Below, in pieces: positions 23,264 through 31,547 of a DNA stretch of 35,217 bases. The stretch comes from an uncultured Ruminococcus sp. Its GTDB lineage: Bacteria > Bacillota_A > Clostridia > Oscillospirales > Ruminococcaceae. The DNA lies in NCBI GenBank assembly GCA_900315975.1, contig ONBA01000037.1, forward strand, positions 1-35,217, given 5' to 3'. The translations under genes and the position numbers were made by a program. The notes under the pieces were generated by a model that made no database searches, was not told the origin of the DNA, and saw only the letters and a list, made by a program, of their open reading frames with translations. Position 1 is the first letter of the stretch. The number at the start of each line of letters is the position of its first letter.

Positions 23264-23590
23264 CTTTTCTCTCCAACTTCTGCAAGAGTGCTACCTCTAA
23301 AATATGCTAAAGTTCCAGCAGTATCGCTGTTTTCTTCCTCTCATCAAATGGTGGGGCTTCTATGAGAGTGATTAGGGTTTAGTGGGGCTTTAGCATATTT
23401 GAAAACGTCGTAGATGCGTTATATGCGGAAAATTAGGCAGGAAATAAGTCCCAGCGTGGGGATACCGTATATGCTATTTTTAATGATAGGTAGAATTGGT
23501 GGTGAACGGGTGCTTTGCTCGTTTATTGCTTTATATAGTGGGATTATTTTGTTAACTATAAAAGATAAAAAGGTGTTTATTATATTAAGT
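23264..23590 (+). other. Prophage/polysaccharide junction with inverted repeat and orphan membrane segment
   Basis: No complete gene is visible here. AAATATGCTAAAG (23300-23312) and its exact complement CTTTAGCATATTT (23388-23400) form a 13-base inverted repeat around 75 bases. From 23414 a frame without stop codons encodes about 59 residues, including KIRQEISPSVGIPYMLF and a hydrophobic VLCSFIALYSGIILLTI, and runs in frame into the Alg14-like gene. No good ribosome site precedes it, and a TAG lies directly before the first ATG. It may be the 3' remnant of a membrane-protein gene broken by phage insertion or a real membrane anchor of the next protein. I do not recognise the segment. Confidence 0.45.
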
Positions 23591-24058
23591 ATGAAAAAAA
23601 ACATTAAAATTTGTTTTGTATCTTCTTCGGGGGGACACTGGGAAGAACTAATGTGCTTAAAAAAACTGATGAATCAGTACCAATCCTTTTATGTGACAGA
23701 GTATGGCGGACAGATGCAGGATTCTAAGTGTAGTTCGATATATGGTGTCAAGAAAATCGACCGGAGTGAAAAGTATTTCTTGATTCATTTTGTGGCACTT
23801 TTTTTCCGGTCCTTCAAGATCTATTTAAAGGAAAAGCCTGATGTTGTCATCACGACCGGTGCGTTGGCGGCGTATCCAATCTGCTTGATTTCAAAGCTGT
23901 TTAGGAAGAAAATAATATATATTGAATCTTTTGCCAGGGTGAATTCAAAATCTTTGACTGGAAAACTAATCTATCCGATCAGCGACCTTTTTTTGGTACA
24001 GTGGGAGGAAATGCTTCAATTCTATCCGAAGGCAAAATATGTAGGTGGTATTTTTTAG
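23591..24058 (+). CDS. Alg14/PssD-like glycosyltransferase subunit (acceptor-binding half)
   Basis: A 155-residue Alg14-like protein, the membrane-recruiting half of a split GT28-type glycosyltransferase. With its Alg13-like partner it adds the second sugar to a lipid-linked repeat unit at the cytoplasmic membrane. The N-terminal FVSSSGGHWEELMCLKKL is diagnostic. KPDVVITTGALAAYPICLIS and KKIIYIESFARVNSKSLTGK continue the fold, and it ends FLVQWEEMLQFYPKAKYVGGIF. The ATG at 23591 gives the normal length but has no clear ribosome site, and the frame stays open upstream to 23414, so an N-terminal extension or translational coupling is possible. The partner gene begins on the next base after the stop. 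Confidence 0.87.
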   Translation: MKKNIKICFVSSSGGHWEELMCLKKLMNQYQSFYVTEYGGQMQDSKCSSIYGVKKIDRSEKYFLIHFVALFFRSFKIYLKEKPDVVITTGALAAYPICLISKLFRKKIIYIESFARVNSKSLTGKLIYPISDLFLVQWEEMLQFYPKAKYVGGIF

Positions 24059-24541
24059 ATGATATTTGTTGCTGTTGGTACTCAGAAATTTCAGTTTAAT
24101 CGCTTACTCCGTGAAATAGATACGCTGATTGAAGCGAATCATATAAAAGATACGATTTTTGCGCAGATTGGAAATTCCGATTATACTCCCGAGAATTATA
24201 GCTACAATGCAATGATGTCAAAAAAGGATTTTGATGAGAAGATCGCAGCCTGTGACCTTCTTATCACGCACAGCGGTGTTGGAACCATTGTTACCGGATT
24301 GCGGTTGGCAAAACCGGTTATCGTTGTTCCGAGACTGAAGCGCTATGCAGAACACATTGACGATCATCAAGTGCAGATTGCGGATGCGTTCTCCGAGCGA
24401 AACTTGGTGTTGAAGTGCGAGGATTGCAAAAAGCTTCTTTACTGTATCCAAGAGGCGAAGCATCATGTATTTGATTCGTATGTATCAGGCAATCAGACTG
24501 TTATAAATACGATTGAGACATATTTGGATAAATTGCGATGA
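24059..24541 (+). CDS. Alg13/PssE-like glycosyltransferase subunit (donor-binding half)
   Basis: A 160-residue protein with the GT28 C-terminal domain, the nucleotide-sugar-binding half that works with the upstream Alg14-like protein. Visible are MIFVAVGTQKFQFNRLLREID at the start, the donor-site ITHSGVGTIVTGLRLAKP, and IVVPRLKRYAEHIDDHQVQI, all standard for Alg13/PssE. The gene starts immediately after the upstream stop with no gap, which ensures equal synthesis of the two subunits. The sugar transferred cannot be inferred; characterised bacterial pairs often transfer galactose, glucose or glucuronic acid. Confidence 0.9.
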   Translation: MIFVAVGTQKFQFNRLLREIDTLIEANHIKDTIFAQIGNSDYTPENYSYNAMMSKKDFDEKIAACDLLITHSGVGTIVTGLRLAKPVIVVPRLKRYAEHIDDHQVQIADAFSERNLVLKCEDCKKLLYCIQEAKHHVFDSYVSGNQTVINTIETYLDKLR

Positions 24542-24570
24542 ATACAGAGTGATAGCATTGGGGGAGTAAT

Positions 24571-25707
24571 ATGAAAATTGCAGTCATTACATTACATAGA
24601 GTCAGGAATTATGGTTCTTCACTGCAAACACTTGCAACGCAGAGCTTTTTTGAAAAAATGGGCTTTCAGGTCGAGGTCATTGACTACTATCCTGAGCGGT
24701 ATACAAGTGTAGGACTTCTGAAAAGACTTAAAAATAAAAGTGAAAAATTAAAGCATAATGTGATATTACTGACCGGTGCCAGGGTGATCATGGCATTTTC
24801 TTATTTTAAGAAAAAAATCGTTTTTGACCGGTTTCTGAAACGCTATATCAAGATGTCCGGGAAAACCTACAGAACGGAAGGTGAGTTGAAGAATTATCCG
24901 CTGAGGTTTGATGCATACTGCACCGGAAGTGACCAGGTTTGGAACAGTCATTGGAACGAGGGAATTGATAAGCCATTATATCTGAGTTTTGTTCCCTCCG
25001 GCAAATACAAGTTCTCCTATGCATCCAGTATCGGTAACGAAATACTGGCAAAGGAAGAGGCGAGAACGGTTCGCGAGCTGCTCAGTGATTATACACATAT
25101 TACAGTAAGAGAAAACAAGGGTGTTGATGTTTTGAAAAGCATCGGTATAAAGGCAACGCAGATGCTTGATCCGACACTTTTGTTTCCTTTCAGTTTCTGG
25201 AAACAGTATGTCACGGGATATTATGCCGCGAAAAAATACATTGTGACATATAATTTGCATCATGACAAGAGAGTTGATACACTGGCACAGAAACTTTCAA
25301 AGGAATTAGGTCTGCCAGTATACAATATTAGTTACAATATTCATGATATTGTTCGCAAGGGAACGTTGAAATGGTGTCCGAACGTGGAAAACTATTTGGA
25401 TCTTATCAAGAATGCGCAGTATGTAATTACAGATTCATTCCATGCCACGGTATTCTCAATCATATTCCATACGAAATTTTTCTCAATCTATCCTGAGGAA
25501 GCAAGCTCTCGTATCAGGAGCATCTTGGCTTTGACGGGTCTGAGCGAGAGAGCGGCGAATTATATCCCTGCGGTGGACAAAGTTGTGGCTAAGATAGATT
25601 TTGAGGAAGCTGACCGCATTTTAGAGCATGAACGAAAGAGGGCTTCGGCATATATAGAACAGATCAGAAAAGAATTAGGAGAACGTCTTACTGAGGAGAA
25701 GGGATAA
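24571..25707 (+). CDS. Polysaccharide pyruvyl transferase family protein, copy 1
   Basis: A 378-residue member of the polysaccharide pyruvyl transferase (CsaB/WcaK-type) family, which adds pyruvate from phosphoenolpyruvate as a ketal on a sugar of the repeat unit. Visible are ITLHRVRNYGSSLQTLATQ at the N-terminus, CTGSDQVWNSHWN, FSYASSIGNE, LDPTLLFP and ITDSFHATVFSIIFHTKF, the family's signature order. GGGGGAG precedes the ATG. Its stop overlaps the start of the FrhB-like gene by one base, so the two are coupled. A second pyruvyl transferase/FrhB pair lies at 32751-35117 in the opposite order. The target sugar is unknown. Confidence 0.9.
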   Translation: MKIAVITLHRVRNYGSSLQTLATQSFFEKMGFQVEVIDYYPERYTSVGLLKRLKNKSEKLKHNVILLTGARVIMAFSYFKKKIVFDRFLKRYIKMSGKTYRTEGELKNYPLRFDAYCTGSDQVWNSHWNEGIDKPLYLSFVPSGKYKFSYASSIGNEILAKEEARTVRELLSDYTHITVRENKGVDVLKSIGIKATQMLDPTLLFPFSFWKQYVTGYYAAKKYIVTYNLHHDKRVDTLAQKLSKELGLPVYNISYNIHDIVRKGTLKWCPNVENYLDLIKNAQYVITDSFHATVFSIIFHTKFFSIYPEEASSRIRSILALTGLSERAANYIPAVDKVVAKIDFEEADRILEHERKRASAYIEQIRKELGERLTEEKG

Positions 25708-26918
25708 TGATGCAGGAGGGAAAATCAGTTCCTGTTTTATTTGAGGATAAAACGAAGTGCTGCGCTTGCGGCGCATGTGTGAATGTCTGTCCCAAGGATG
25801 CTATTTCCATGAAAGAAGATCAGTGTGGGTTTCAGTATCCCGTGATAGATACTCAGAAATGTATCGGCTGTGGCAGATGTAAAAAAGTTTGCTCCTATCA
25901 GAATAATAAAGAGACAAACCATCCACTCCAAACGTGGGTCGCTGTTGCTAAGGATTCTGATTTACTTATGAATGCAGCCTCGGGAGGAGTCTTTTCTGCG
26001 TTGGCCGACAGCTTTCTGAAAGAAGGGGGCATTGTCTGCGGTGCGGCATTTGATAAGGATTTCACACTGCGTCATATTCTCACTGATCAGAGAGCAGATC
26101 TTTCCAACCTTCGCGGTTCAAAGTATACGCAAAGTAGCACAGGTTATGTGTTCCGTGAGATCAAGAAACAGCTTTTGAACTGCAAGAAAGTGCTTTTCTG
26201 CGGTACGCCATGCCAGGTCGCTGGTCTGCGGTCGTTCCTTGGAAAAGATTACGAAAATCTTATTGCAATTGATCTGATCTGTCATGGGGTGCCTTCCAAT
26301 AAAATGTTCAAAGATTATATCCATTACTTTGAGACAGAGAAAAATATCAAGGTAGATCAATTTACGTTCCGTGATAAGAAGATAGGGTGGGGAAAGAATG
26401 GAAGTGCCATTGCAAACTCCGGAAAACGATACAGATTATTTGAATCTGCACAATCGTACTTCTTCTTATTTGCGAATAGTATGCTTATGCGCAGTAACTG
26501 TTATTCATGTAAATATGCATGCTCTCATAGACCGGGAGATCTTACAATTGGCGATTTTTGGGGAATCCAAAAAGAGCATCCTATGTATCTTAAAAATGAC
26601 AAGATCAATGAATCAAAGGGAATTTCTGTTATCATTGCAAACACAGAAAAGGGAAAAAGCTTTGCGGAAGCACATAAGGAACTTTTTGCGTTGTATGCTT
26701 CGACCTTTGAGAAAGCAGCGCGGGGTAATGCGCAGCTGAAAGCACCAACAGAATACTCACCGCAGCGTGAAATGTATCTAAACATCTATCGAAAAGGCGG
26801 ATGGAAGAGTGTGAATGAGAAGTTCCAGAAAGAAAGAGGACTCAAAAGATACAGCGGTCATATAAAAACGTTAGTCCCGAAGCAACTGAAAAGGTTAATA
26901 AAAATGTATTTGAAATAG
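25707..26918 (+). CDS. FrhB-like iron-sulfur protein (coenzyme F420 hydrogenase beta family), copy 1
   Basis: A 403-residue protein with an N-terminal double [4Fe-4S] ferredoxin domain (CCACGACVNVCPKDA and CIGCGRCKKVC, residues about 13-65), followed by FrhB-type domains: AASGGVFSALADSFL, GSKYTQSS, FCGTPCQVAGLRSFLG and IDLICHGVPSNKMF. A further cysteine set, NCYSCKYACSHRPGDLTIGDFWG, lies near residues 262-285. The family is named for F420-reducing hydrogenase, but in bacterial polysaccharide clusters it occurs beside pyruvyl transferases with no F420 genes nearby. A redox step on a sugar, its donor or the pyruvyl group is plausible but unproven. Translation is coupled to the upstream gene (TAATG). 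Confidence 0.87.
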   Translation: MMQEGKSVPVLFEDKTKCCACGACVNVCPKDAISMKEDQCGFQYPVIDTQKCIGCGRCKKVCSYQNNKETNHPLQTWVAVAKDSDLLMNAASGGVFSALADSFLKEGGIVCGAAFDKDFTLRHILTDQRADLSNLRGSKYTQSSTGYVFREIKKQLLNCKKVLFCGTPCQVAGLRSFLGKDYENLIAIDLICHGVPSNKMFKDYIHYFETEKNIKVDQFTFRDKKIGWGKNGSAIANSGKRYRLFESAQSYFFLFANSMLMRSNCYSCKYACSHRPGDLTIGDFWGIQKEHPMYLKNDKINESKGISVIIANTEKGKSFAEAHKELFALYASTFEKAARGNAQLKAPTEYSPQREMYLNIYRKGGWKSVNEKFQKERGLKRYSGHIKTLVPKQLKRLIKMYLK

Positions 26919-26927
26919 AGGTGGACA

Positions 26928-28016
26928 ATGATTAAGGTATTGGTTATTAATACTGTGAAGTTTCTGACAAACGGAATGTCAAACGTAATCATTGATTTCT
27001 ATCAGAACATGGACAGGAGTGGCATTGCTTTCGATTTTGTAGCTAATGAGGAGATTGAGAGCAAGTACAGCAATATTATTAAGAAGAACGGTGACAGATT
27101 TTTTTTATTTCACAACAGAAATAAAAAGCCGTTTTCATATATCAAAAGGCTGTCAACGTTGATAAAAAAGAACAAGTATGATATCATACATATCCATGGA
27201 AATAGTGCATTGATGTCCATTGAGCTGAGAGCCATTAAAAAAAGCGAATCTAATGCAAAAGTGATTGTTCATGCACATAATACTGATTGCACTCATCAGA
27301 TCTTGAATAAAATGTTGTATGGGTACTTTGTAAATCGTTATGATGTGGCACTTGCTTGTAGCGAAGCAGCAGGAAAATGGCTGTATAAAGAACATCCCTA
27401 TAAGGTCATAAACAACTGCATAGATGAACAACGATTCCGTTATCAGCCTGAACTCCGAGATAGTTTGAAAAAAAATAATAACTTGGAAGATAAGTTCGTT
27501 ATTACACACGTCGGCAGATTTAATGAGCAGAAGAACCATGCATTTCTGATAAAAATCTTTGAATTCATACATCGTATTGATTCAAATAGCGTTCTTAGGC
27601 TTGTAGGCACGGGAGCATTGGAACAGAAAATAAGGCAAATTGTGTCAAATAGTGAAGTTGCCGATTATGTCACATTTGTAGGAGTTACCGATAAAGTTGA
27701 ACTGGAATACCAGATGGCAGATGTATTTGTATTGCCGTCACTTTATGAGAGCTTTGGACTTGTTAACGTGGAGGCTCAGTGTGCGGGATTACCGTGTGTA
27801 ATATCTGATACTGTCCCTAGAGATATTCAAATAACGGAGCAGGTAAAGTTCCTTTCCCTTCAGGCTCCTCCTGAGAAATGGGCGAAGGAGATTCTTTCGT
27901 TTAAGGGAGCACATCGGGAGTCTAATGAGGATAGTGTGGTTTCACATCACTATTCTATTCATCATGAAGCAAATGAACTTTTAAAGATTTATAGAATAAT
28001 CTTAAAAAAGAGTTGA
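26928..28016 (+). CDS. Glycosyltransferase family 4 (EpsF-like)
   Basis: A 362-residue retaining GT-B glycosyltransferase. The N-terminal part has FLTNGMSNVIIDFYQNMD and a HIHGNSALM element. The C-terminal nucleotide-sugar domain has THVGRFNEQKNH, LRLVGTGALEQKI and the EX7E motif at about residues 274-282 (ESFGLVNVE), followed by CAGLPCVISD. This closely resembles EpsF-type transferases that extend exopolysaccharide repeat units. GAGGTGG lies just before the ATG, 9 bases after the upstream stop. The donor sugar cannot be told from sequence. It lacks membrane spans and is cytosolic or peripheral. Confidence 0.9.
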   Translation: MIKVLVINTVKFLTNGMSNVIIDFYQNMDRSGIAFDFVANEEIESKYSNIIKKNGDRFFLFHNRNKKPFSYIKRLSTLIKKNKYDIIHIHGNSALMSIELRAIKKSESNAKVIVHAHNTDCTHQILNKMLYGYFVNRYDVALACSEAAGKWLYKEHPYKVINNCIDEQRFRYQPELRDSLKKNNNLEDKFVITHVGRFNEQKNHAFLIKIFEFIHRIDSNSVLRLVGTGALEQKIRQIVSNSEVADYVTFVGVTDKVELEYQMADVFVLPSLYESFGLVNVEAQCAGLPCVISDTVPRDIQITEQVKFLSLQAPPEKWAKEILSFKGAHRESNEDSVVSHHYSIHHEANELLKIYRIILKKS

Positions 28017-28064
28017 GGTAAGTATATAGATGACAGTGATTAAGTGATATAAAGGAGAGTATCA

Positions 28065-29081
28065 ATGATTGCGATTAGTGTCATAGTCCCTGTATATAAT
28101 GTACAGAATTATCTAAGAGATTGTATTGAAAGTTTGATCAATCAAACCTTCAAGGATTTTGAATTGATATTAGTTGATGATGGATCAACAGATAAAAGCG
28201 GATTAATTTGTGACGAATATGCACAAAAAGATTCACGTATAAAAGTATATCATAAAGTCAATGAAGGATTAGGCTTAACAAGGAAATATGGTTTTGAGCG
28301 CAGTACGGGACAATATGTTACATTTATTGATTCAGATGATTCTGTCCTTTTGAACTATTTAGAAAGTTTATATTTTGTTGCCGATAAGAATGAAGCCGAT
28401 CTTGTAGTGTCAGGCTATATAAAAACAGATGAATTAGGAAGAGAAATATTTACATCGGTACTGAAAGAAGAATCATTTAGCGGATCTGATGTCAAAAACA
28501 TTTTGCTTTCGAGATTTATTGGGAGTTTGCCTGACAAACAAGACAGCATATTCACAACAGCATGGGGAAAATTGTACCTAAGAAACACTTTAGCTGTTAA
28601 TCATGTAGAATTTTATTCTGAAAGAGTTATTCAATCTGAAGATCTTGCATTCCAATTTGGTGCATTACCGCATTTTAAATCTGCATATGTTATCCAATAT
28701 AGCGGATACAAGTATAGGACAAATACAAGTAGCCTTTCGCTGAAATATAAGCCGAATAGATTCGATGAAGTAAAAAAAGTATACAGATATACTTTAAATA
28801 AGATAACAGAACTTCGATTGCCTGCCGATGCTAAGTACAGAGCTGATAAGATGTTATTTGTACAAATACTTAGTTGCTTGAAACAGGAGAATACTTCCAT
28901 CAGTAAAAAGAATATCTATGCCTGTTTGAAACGGATCAAAGAAATAATAAGCGATTCTCTAGTTCAAAAAGTAGTTCGACAATACCCGATAAAAAAACTA
29001 AATTGGAAACAGAAATCATATGTTTTGATGATTAAATACAGAATGGGTTTAATGCTTTATTTTGTGTGCAAGATGATGTAA
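28065..29081 (+). CDS. Glycosyltransferase family 2
   Basis: A 338-residue inverting GT-A transferase. The first 100 residues hold the hallmarks: ISVIVPVYNVQNYLRDCIES, VDDGSTD (Asp38-Asp39) and FIDSDDS (Asp89-x-Asp91), the metal and nucleotide site. A helical C-terminal half rich in Lys and Tyr (about 200-338) is typical of capsule transferases and ends in a basic, weakly hydrophobic segment that may touch the membrane. AAAGGAGAG precedes the ATG. The gap of 48 bases from the previous stop holds no promoter that I recognise. Confidence 0.9.
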   Translation: MIAISVIVPVYNVQNYLRDCIESLINQTFKDFELILVDDGSTDKSGLICDEYAQKDSRIKVYHKVNEGLGLTRKYGFERSTGQYVTFIDSDDSVLLNYLESLYFVADKNEADLVVSGYIKTDELGREIFTSVLKEESFSGSDVKNILLSRFIGSLPDKQDSIFTTAWGKLYLRNTLAVNHVEFYSERVIQSEDLAFQFGALPHFKSAYVIQYSGYKYRTNTSSLSLKYKPNRFDEVKKVYRYTLNKITELRLPADAKYRADKMLFVQILSCLKQENTSISKKNIYACLKRIKEIISDSLVQKVVRQYPIKKLNWKQKSYVLMIKYRMGLMLYFVCKMM

Positions 29082-29096
29082 CGAAGTGAGTGAAAA

Positions 29097-30329
29097 ATGT
29101 TGTTCAGTATACAAGATAAAATAACAATAAAAAAAACTAATCTTCTGTCGTATATATCGATTTTTTTTATTGTTTTTTATGAGTCACTTAAAGAATCGAG
29201 ACTCAACACAGAAGCAAACAAAATATTTTTGTTAGTAGCATTTTTAGCGTTTGCAGTTCAAACCATAAATAGAATAATAATATCGGAGATGAACTTAAAA
29301 AAGAAAAAAGTTGCAAGCACACTTCTTTTATCCTTAGTCTTTTTTTGTATTGTATTTCAATTTACTACGAATAGAGATATTCGATTGGTTATGTCTATTT
29401 TGGGAATTTATTCTGCATTATGGATAGACGAAACAAAAATAATTAATTGTGTTTTGTATTCAAAAGTAATAGCTTTAGTATTGGTTGTTATCACAGGGGG
29501 GTATAACCACATAAATCTCTTGGCTGCACATAGCGGTATGATTATCTTGCTGTATATGTGCAAGCATAAAAACAAATTCAATAAATTAAAATTCCTGTTA
29601 ATTATCGTTTGTTATGTTCTGCTTTGTGTTGTATCAGCCTCGGGTTCATTGGTAATTGGATTAGGATTTGCATTGTTGTTTGAATTAATATTGTTAGTTT
29701 TTCCAAAAACAACAAAAAAAATCCTTAATAGTTTGTTTGTAAAAATATTCTTTCCAATATGCTTTTTTTCAAATTTGCTACTTGTTATTTGTTATAAAAC
29801 ATATGAACTTCCGGGCGTATTGAATCAACTTAATTATCCTATAAAACGGTTAATCTACCAGATAACAATAAAATTAAATGATTTCTTTACAGGGAGACTA
29901 TCATTAGCACAGTTCTCATTACGAGAGTTTGGATATTCATTTTTAGGTGGAGATATCGATTCTTATAGTAATTTTATGTATAAAGGTCATTATTTTAATC
30001 TGGATTCCGGCATGATATGGCTGCTGCAAGGAAGCGGGATTCTTGTTACGAGTGTGTTTTTGATTACAATGACACTTATTATGATTTCGTTTATTAAGAG
30101 AAAAGAATACCAATATGCTATTGCGCTAATGACAATTTCACTGTGGGGAATAAATGAGGATATTGTCAGATCAGTGGGAGTAAACTTTATGATATTGTTT
30201 ATTGGTAAAGCAATAGTAGATATATTTGAAGTTAATATGTATAATAATGAAATATTCTATCGGCTAAAGCAGATGAATTTGATCAATCGTAAACAAACGA
30301 TAAGAATGAGGTGGGAAAATGATTCCTAA
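29097..30329 (+). CDS. Wzy-like polysaccharide polymerase (multi-pass membrane protein)
   Basis: A 410-residue integral membrane protein with roughly 10-11 hydrophobic spans, high Ile/Leu/Phe/Lys content and no recognisable enzyme motif. In a cluster with glycosyltransferases and no other polymerase, this is the expected Wzy-type polymerase, which joins lipid-linked repeat units outside the membrane. A large extracytoplasmic loop is seen at about residues 255-305 (LNDFFTGRLSLAQFSLREFG, then a GGDIDSYSNF-like segment), as in known Wzy proteins. The ribosome site is weak. The last 11 bases overlap the GT32 start. No flippase is present in the window; it probably lies further along. Confidence 0.8.
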   Translation: MLFSIQDKITIKKTNLLSYISIFFIVFYESLKESRLNTEANKIFLLVAFLAFAVQTINRIIISEMNLKKKKVASTLLLSLVFFCIVFQFTTNRDIRLVMSILGIYSALWIDETKIINCVLYSKVIALVLVVITGGYNHINLLAAHSGMIILLYMCKHKNKFNKLKFLLIIVCYVLLCVVSASGSLVIGLGFALLFELILLVFPKTTKKILNSLFVKIFFPICFFSNLLLVICYKTYELPGVLNQLNYPIKRLIYQITIKLNDFFTGRLSLAQFSLREFGYSFLGGDIDSYSNFMYKGHYFNLDSGMIWLLQGSGILVTSVFLITMTLIMISFIKRKEYQYAIALMTISLWGINEDIVRSVGVNFMILFIGKAIVDIFEVNMYNNEIFYRLKQMNLINRKQTIRMRWENDS

Positions 30330-31119
30330 AATTATTCATTATTGCTGGTTTGGTAATAATCCACTTCCAGATAAAGTTAAAAAATGTATGGAAAGCTGGA
30401 AAAAATTCTGTCCGGATTATAAGATCATGAGATGGGATGAATCAAATTATGATTATAATAAGAATCAGTATATTTCCGATGCGTATAAAAACAAAAAATG
30501 GGCTTTTGTCGCAGATTATGCACGATTAGATGTTGTATATCAATATGGTGGGATCTACCTTGACACCGATGTCGAATTGATTGGAAATATTGATAATCTG
30601 TTGAGCAATCATGTCTTTATGGCAATTGAAAAATACAGCAAACTGGTCAATACCGGACTTGGGTTTGGTGCTGAACCGGAAGCAGAAGAACTCTTAGACA
30701 TGAAAAGCGTGTACGATAACCTCTTTTTCATTAAGAAGGATGGTTCATTCAATGTGATTCCATGTACAAAGTATACAACTGATTACCTTTTACAAAAAGG
30801 TTTTGTATGTGAGGATAAAACACAGACACTGGATCGGATCAAGGTCTACGCAAGTGATGTGTTTTGCCCAATTGACTTTGAAACCGGAAAAAAAACACTC
30901 ACTAGCAATACGCTCGGTATACATTGGTATGATGCGACATGGTTCTCCGATCATGATAAAGCGATTCATAATACAGAGCAGAAGATAAAACGGATGTTTC
31001 CTCAACCTTTATCAAAAGTTGTTTGCTTGATATATCGCAAGGGATATCGATTTATTCAATATATTAAAGATGGCACAATGCTGGAGAACATAAAGAAAAA
31101 ATTACATATTAAGCAATAA
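30319..31119 (+). CDS. Glycosyltransferase family 32 (capsular sugar transferase)
   Basis: A 266-residue GT32-type transferase. It opens with MIPKIIHYCWFGNNPLP, then KWAFVADYARLDVVYQYGG and the catalytic DxD at Asp82-Thr83-Asp84 (YLDTDVEL), followed by LVNTGLGFGAE. Length and motif order match bacterial capsule GT32 enzymes. GAGGTGG lies upstream of the ATG and the start overlaps the polymerase gene by 11 bases. The C-terminus is basic (about 235-266), consistent with membrane association. It closes the first contiguous block of the cluster; the next gene lies 428 bases away. Confidence 0.9.
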   Translation: MIPKIIHYCWFGNNPLPDKVKKCMESWKKFCPDYKIMRWDESNYDYNKNQYISDAYKNKKWAFVADYARLDVVYQYGGIYLDTDVELIGNIDNLLSNHVFMAIEKYSKLVNTGLGFGAEPEAEELLDMKSVYDNLFFIKKDGSFNVIPCTKYTTDYLLQKGFVCEDKTQTLDRIKVYASDVFCPIDFETGKKTLTSNTLGIHWYDATWFSDHDKAIHNTEQKIKRMFPQPLSKVVCLIYRKGYRFIQYIKDGTMLENIKKKLHIKQ

Positions 31120-31547
31120 CTTATAGCTTTAGAATACTCACATTTAGTAATTATAACCACCAAATATAATGTATATTATATCTTACAAATAAAATGGTTT
31201 ATGAAGTTTCGGGCGTATGTATGGGTAGGATCTGATGGAATGAAGTGAGTGAGCCGTTCTAGGATTCCGAACCAAAGGCAGAATCAGTCACCGTGTCAGT
31301 AGTATGACCTTGACAAAACCTGAAGAAATTGCTGAAATACCATTTACACCGACTTCACAGCATTTCTTGTAGTCTGTGATGGTTTTGAGGAGACCTATTT
31401 TGATCGAGAACAATTATTAAAGTACAAATCCGGCACAAAATAGACGTTTTTATAAGATTTAACCCGCGCATAAACCTAAAGAGATGGCTTTATTGGGATA
31501 TAGCTGTTAGATATTTTATAAGATATCATGAGGAGGTAGAATAGCAA
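31120..31547 (+). other. 428-base AT-rich gap with a decayed coding fragment
   Basis: No intact gene is visible. A short palindromic AT element lies at about 31165-31185. Between about 31310 and 31443 there is a coding-like stretch: one frame reads LTKPEEIAEIPFTPTSQHF up to a TAG, and an overlapping frame continues TDFTAFLVVCDGFEETYFDR and LLKYKSGTK up to a TAG at 31441. The frame switch suggests a broken gene remnant, perhaps from an insertion or a lost cluster gene. I do not recognise the family. The gap also holds the AGGAGGT (31531-31537) of the next gene. Confidence 0.4.

Noticed and set aside
29083..31253. Repeat GAAGTGAGTGA at about 29083 and 31243
   Set aside because: It is only 11 bases, in two copies without symmetry or a shared context; one is next to the polymerase start as a weak ribosome site. 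Probably chance.
31240..31290. tRNA-like T-arm sequence on the minus strand in the 31120-31547 gap
   Set aside because: The loop length is wrong and no cloverleaf, anticodon stem or acceptor stem can be built around it.
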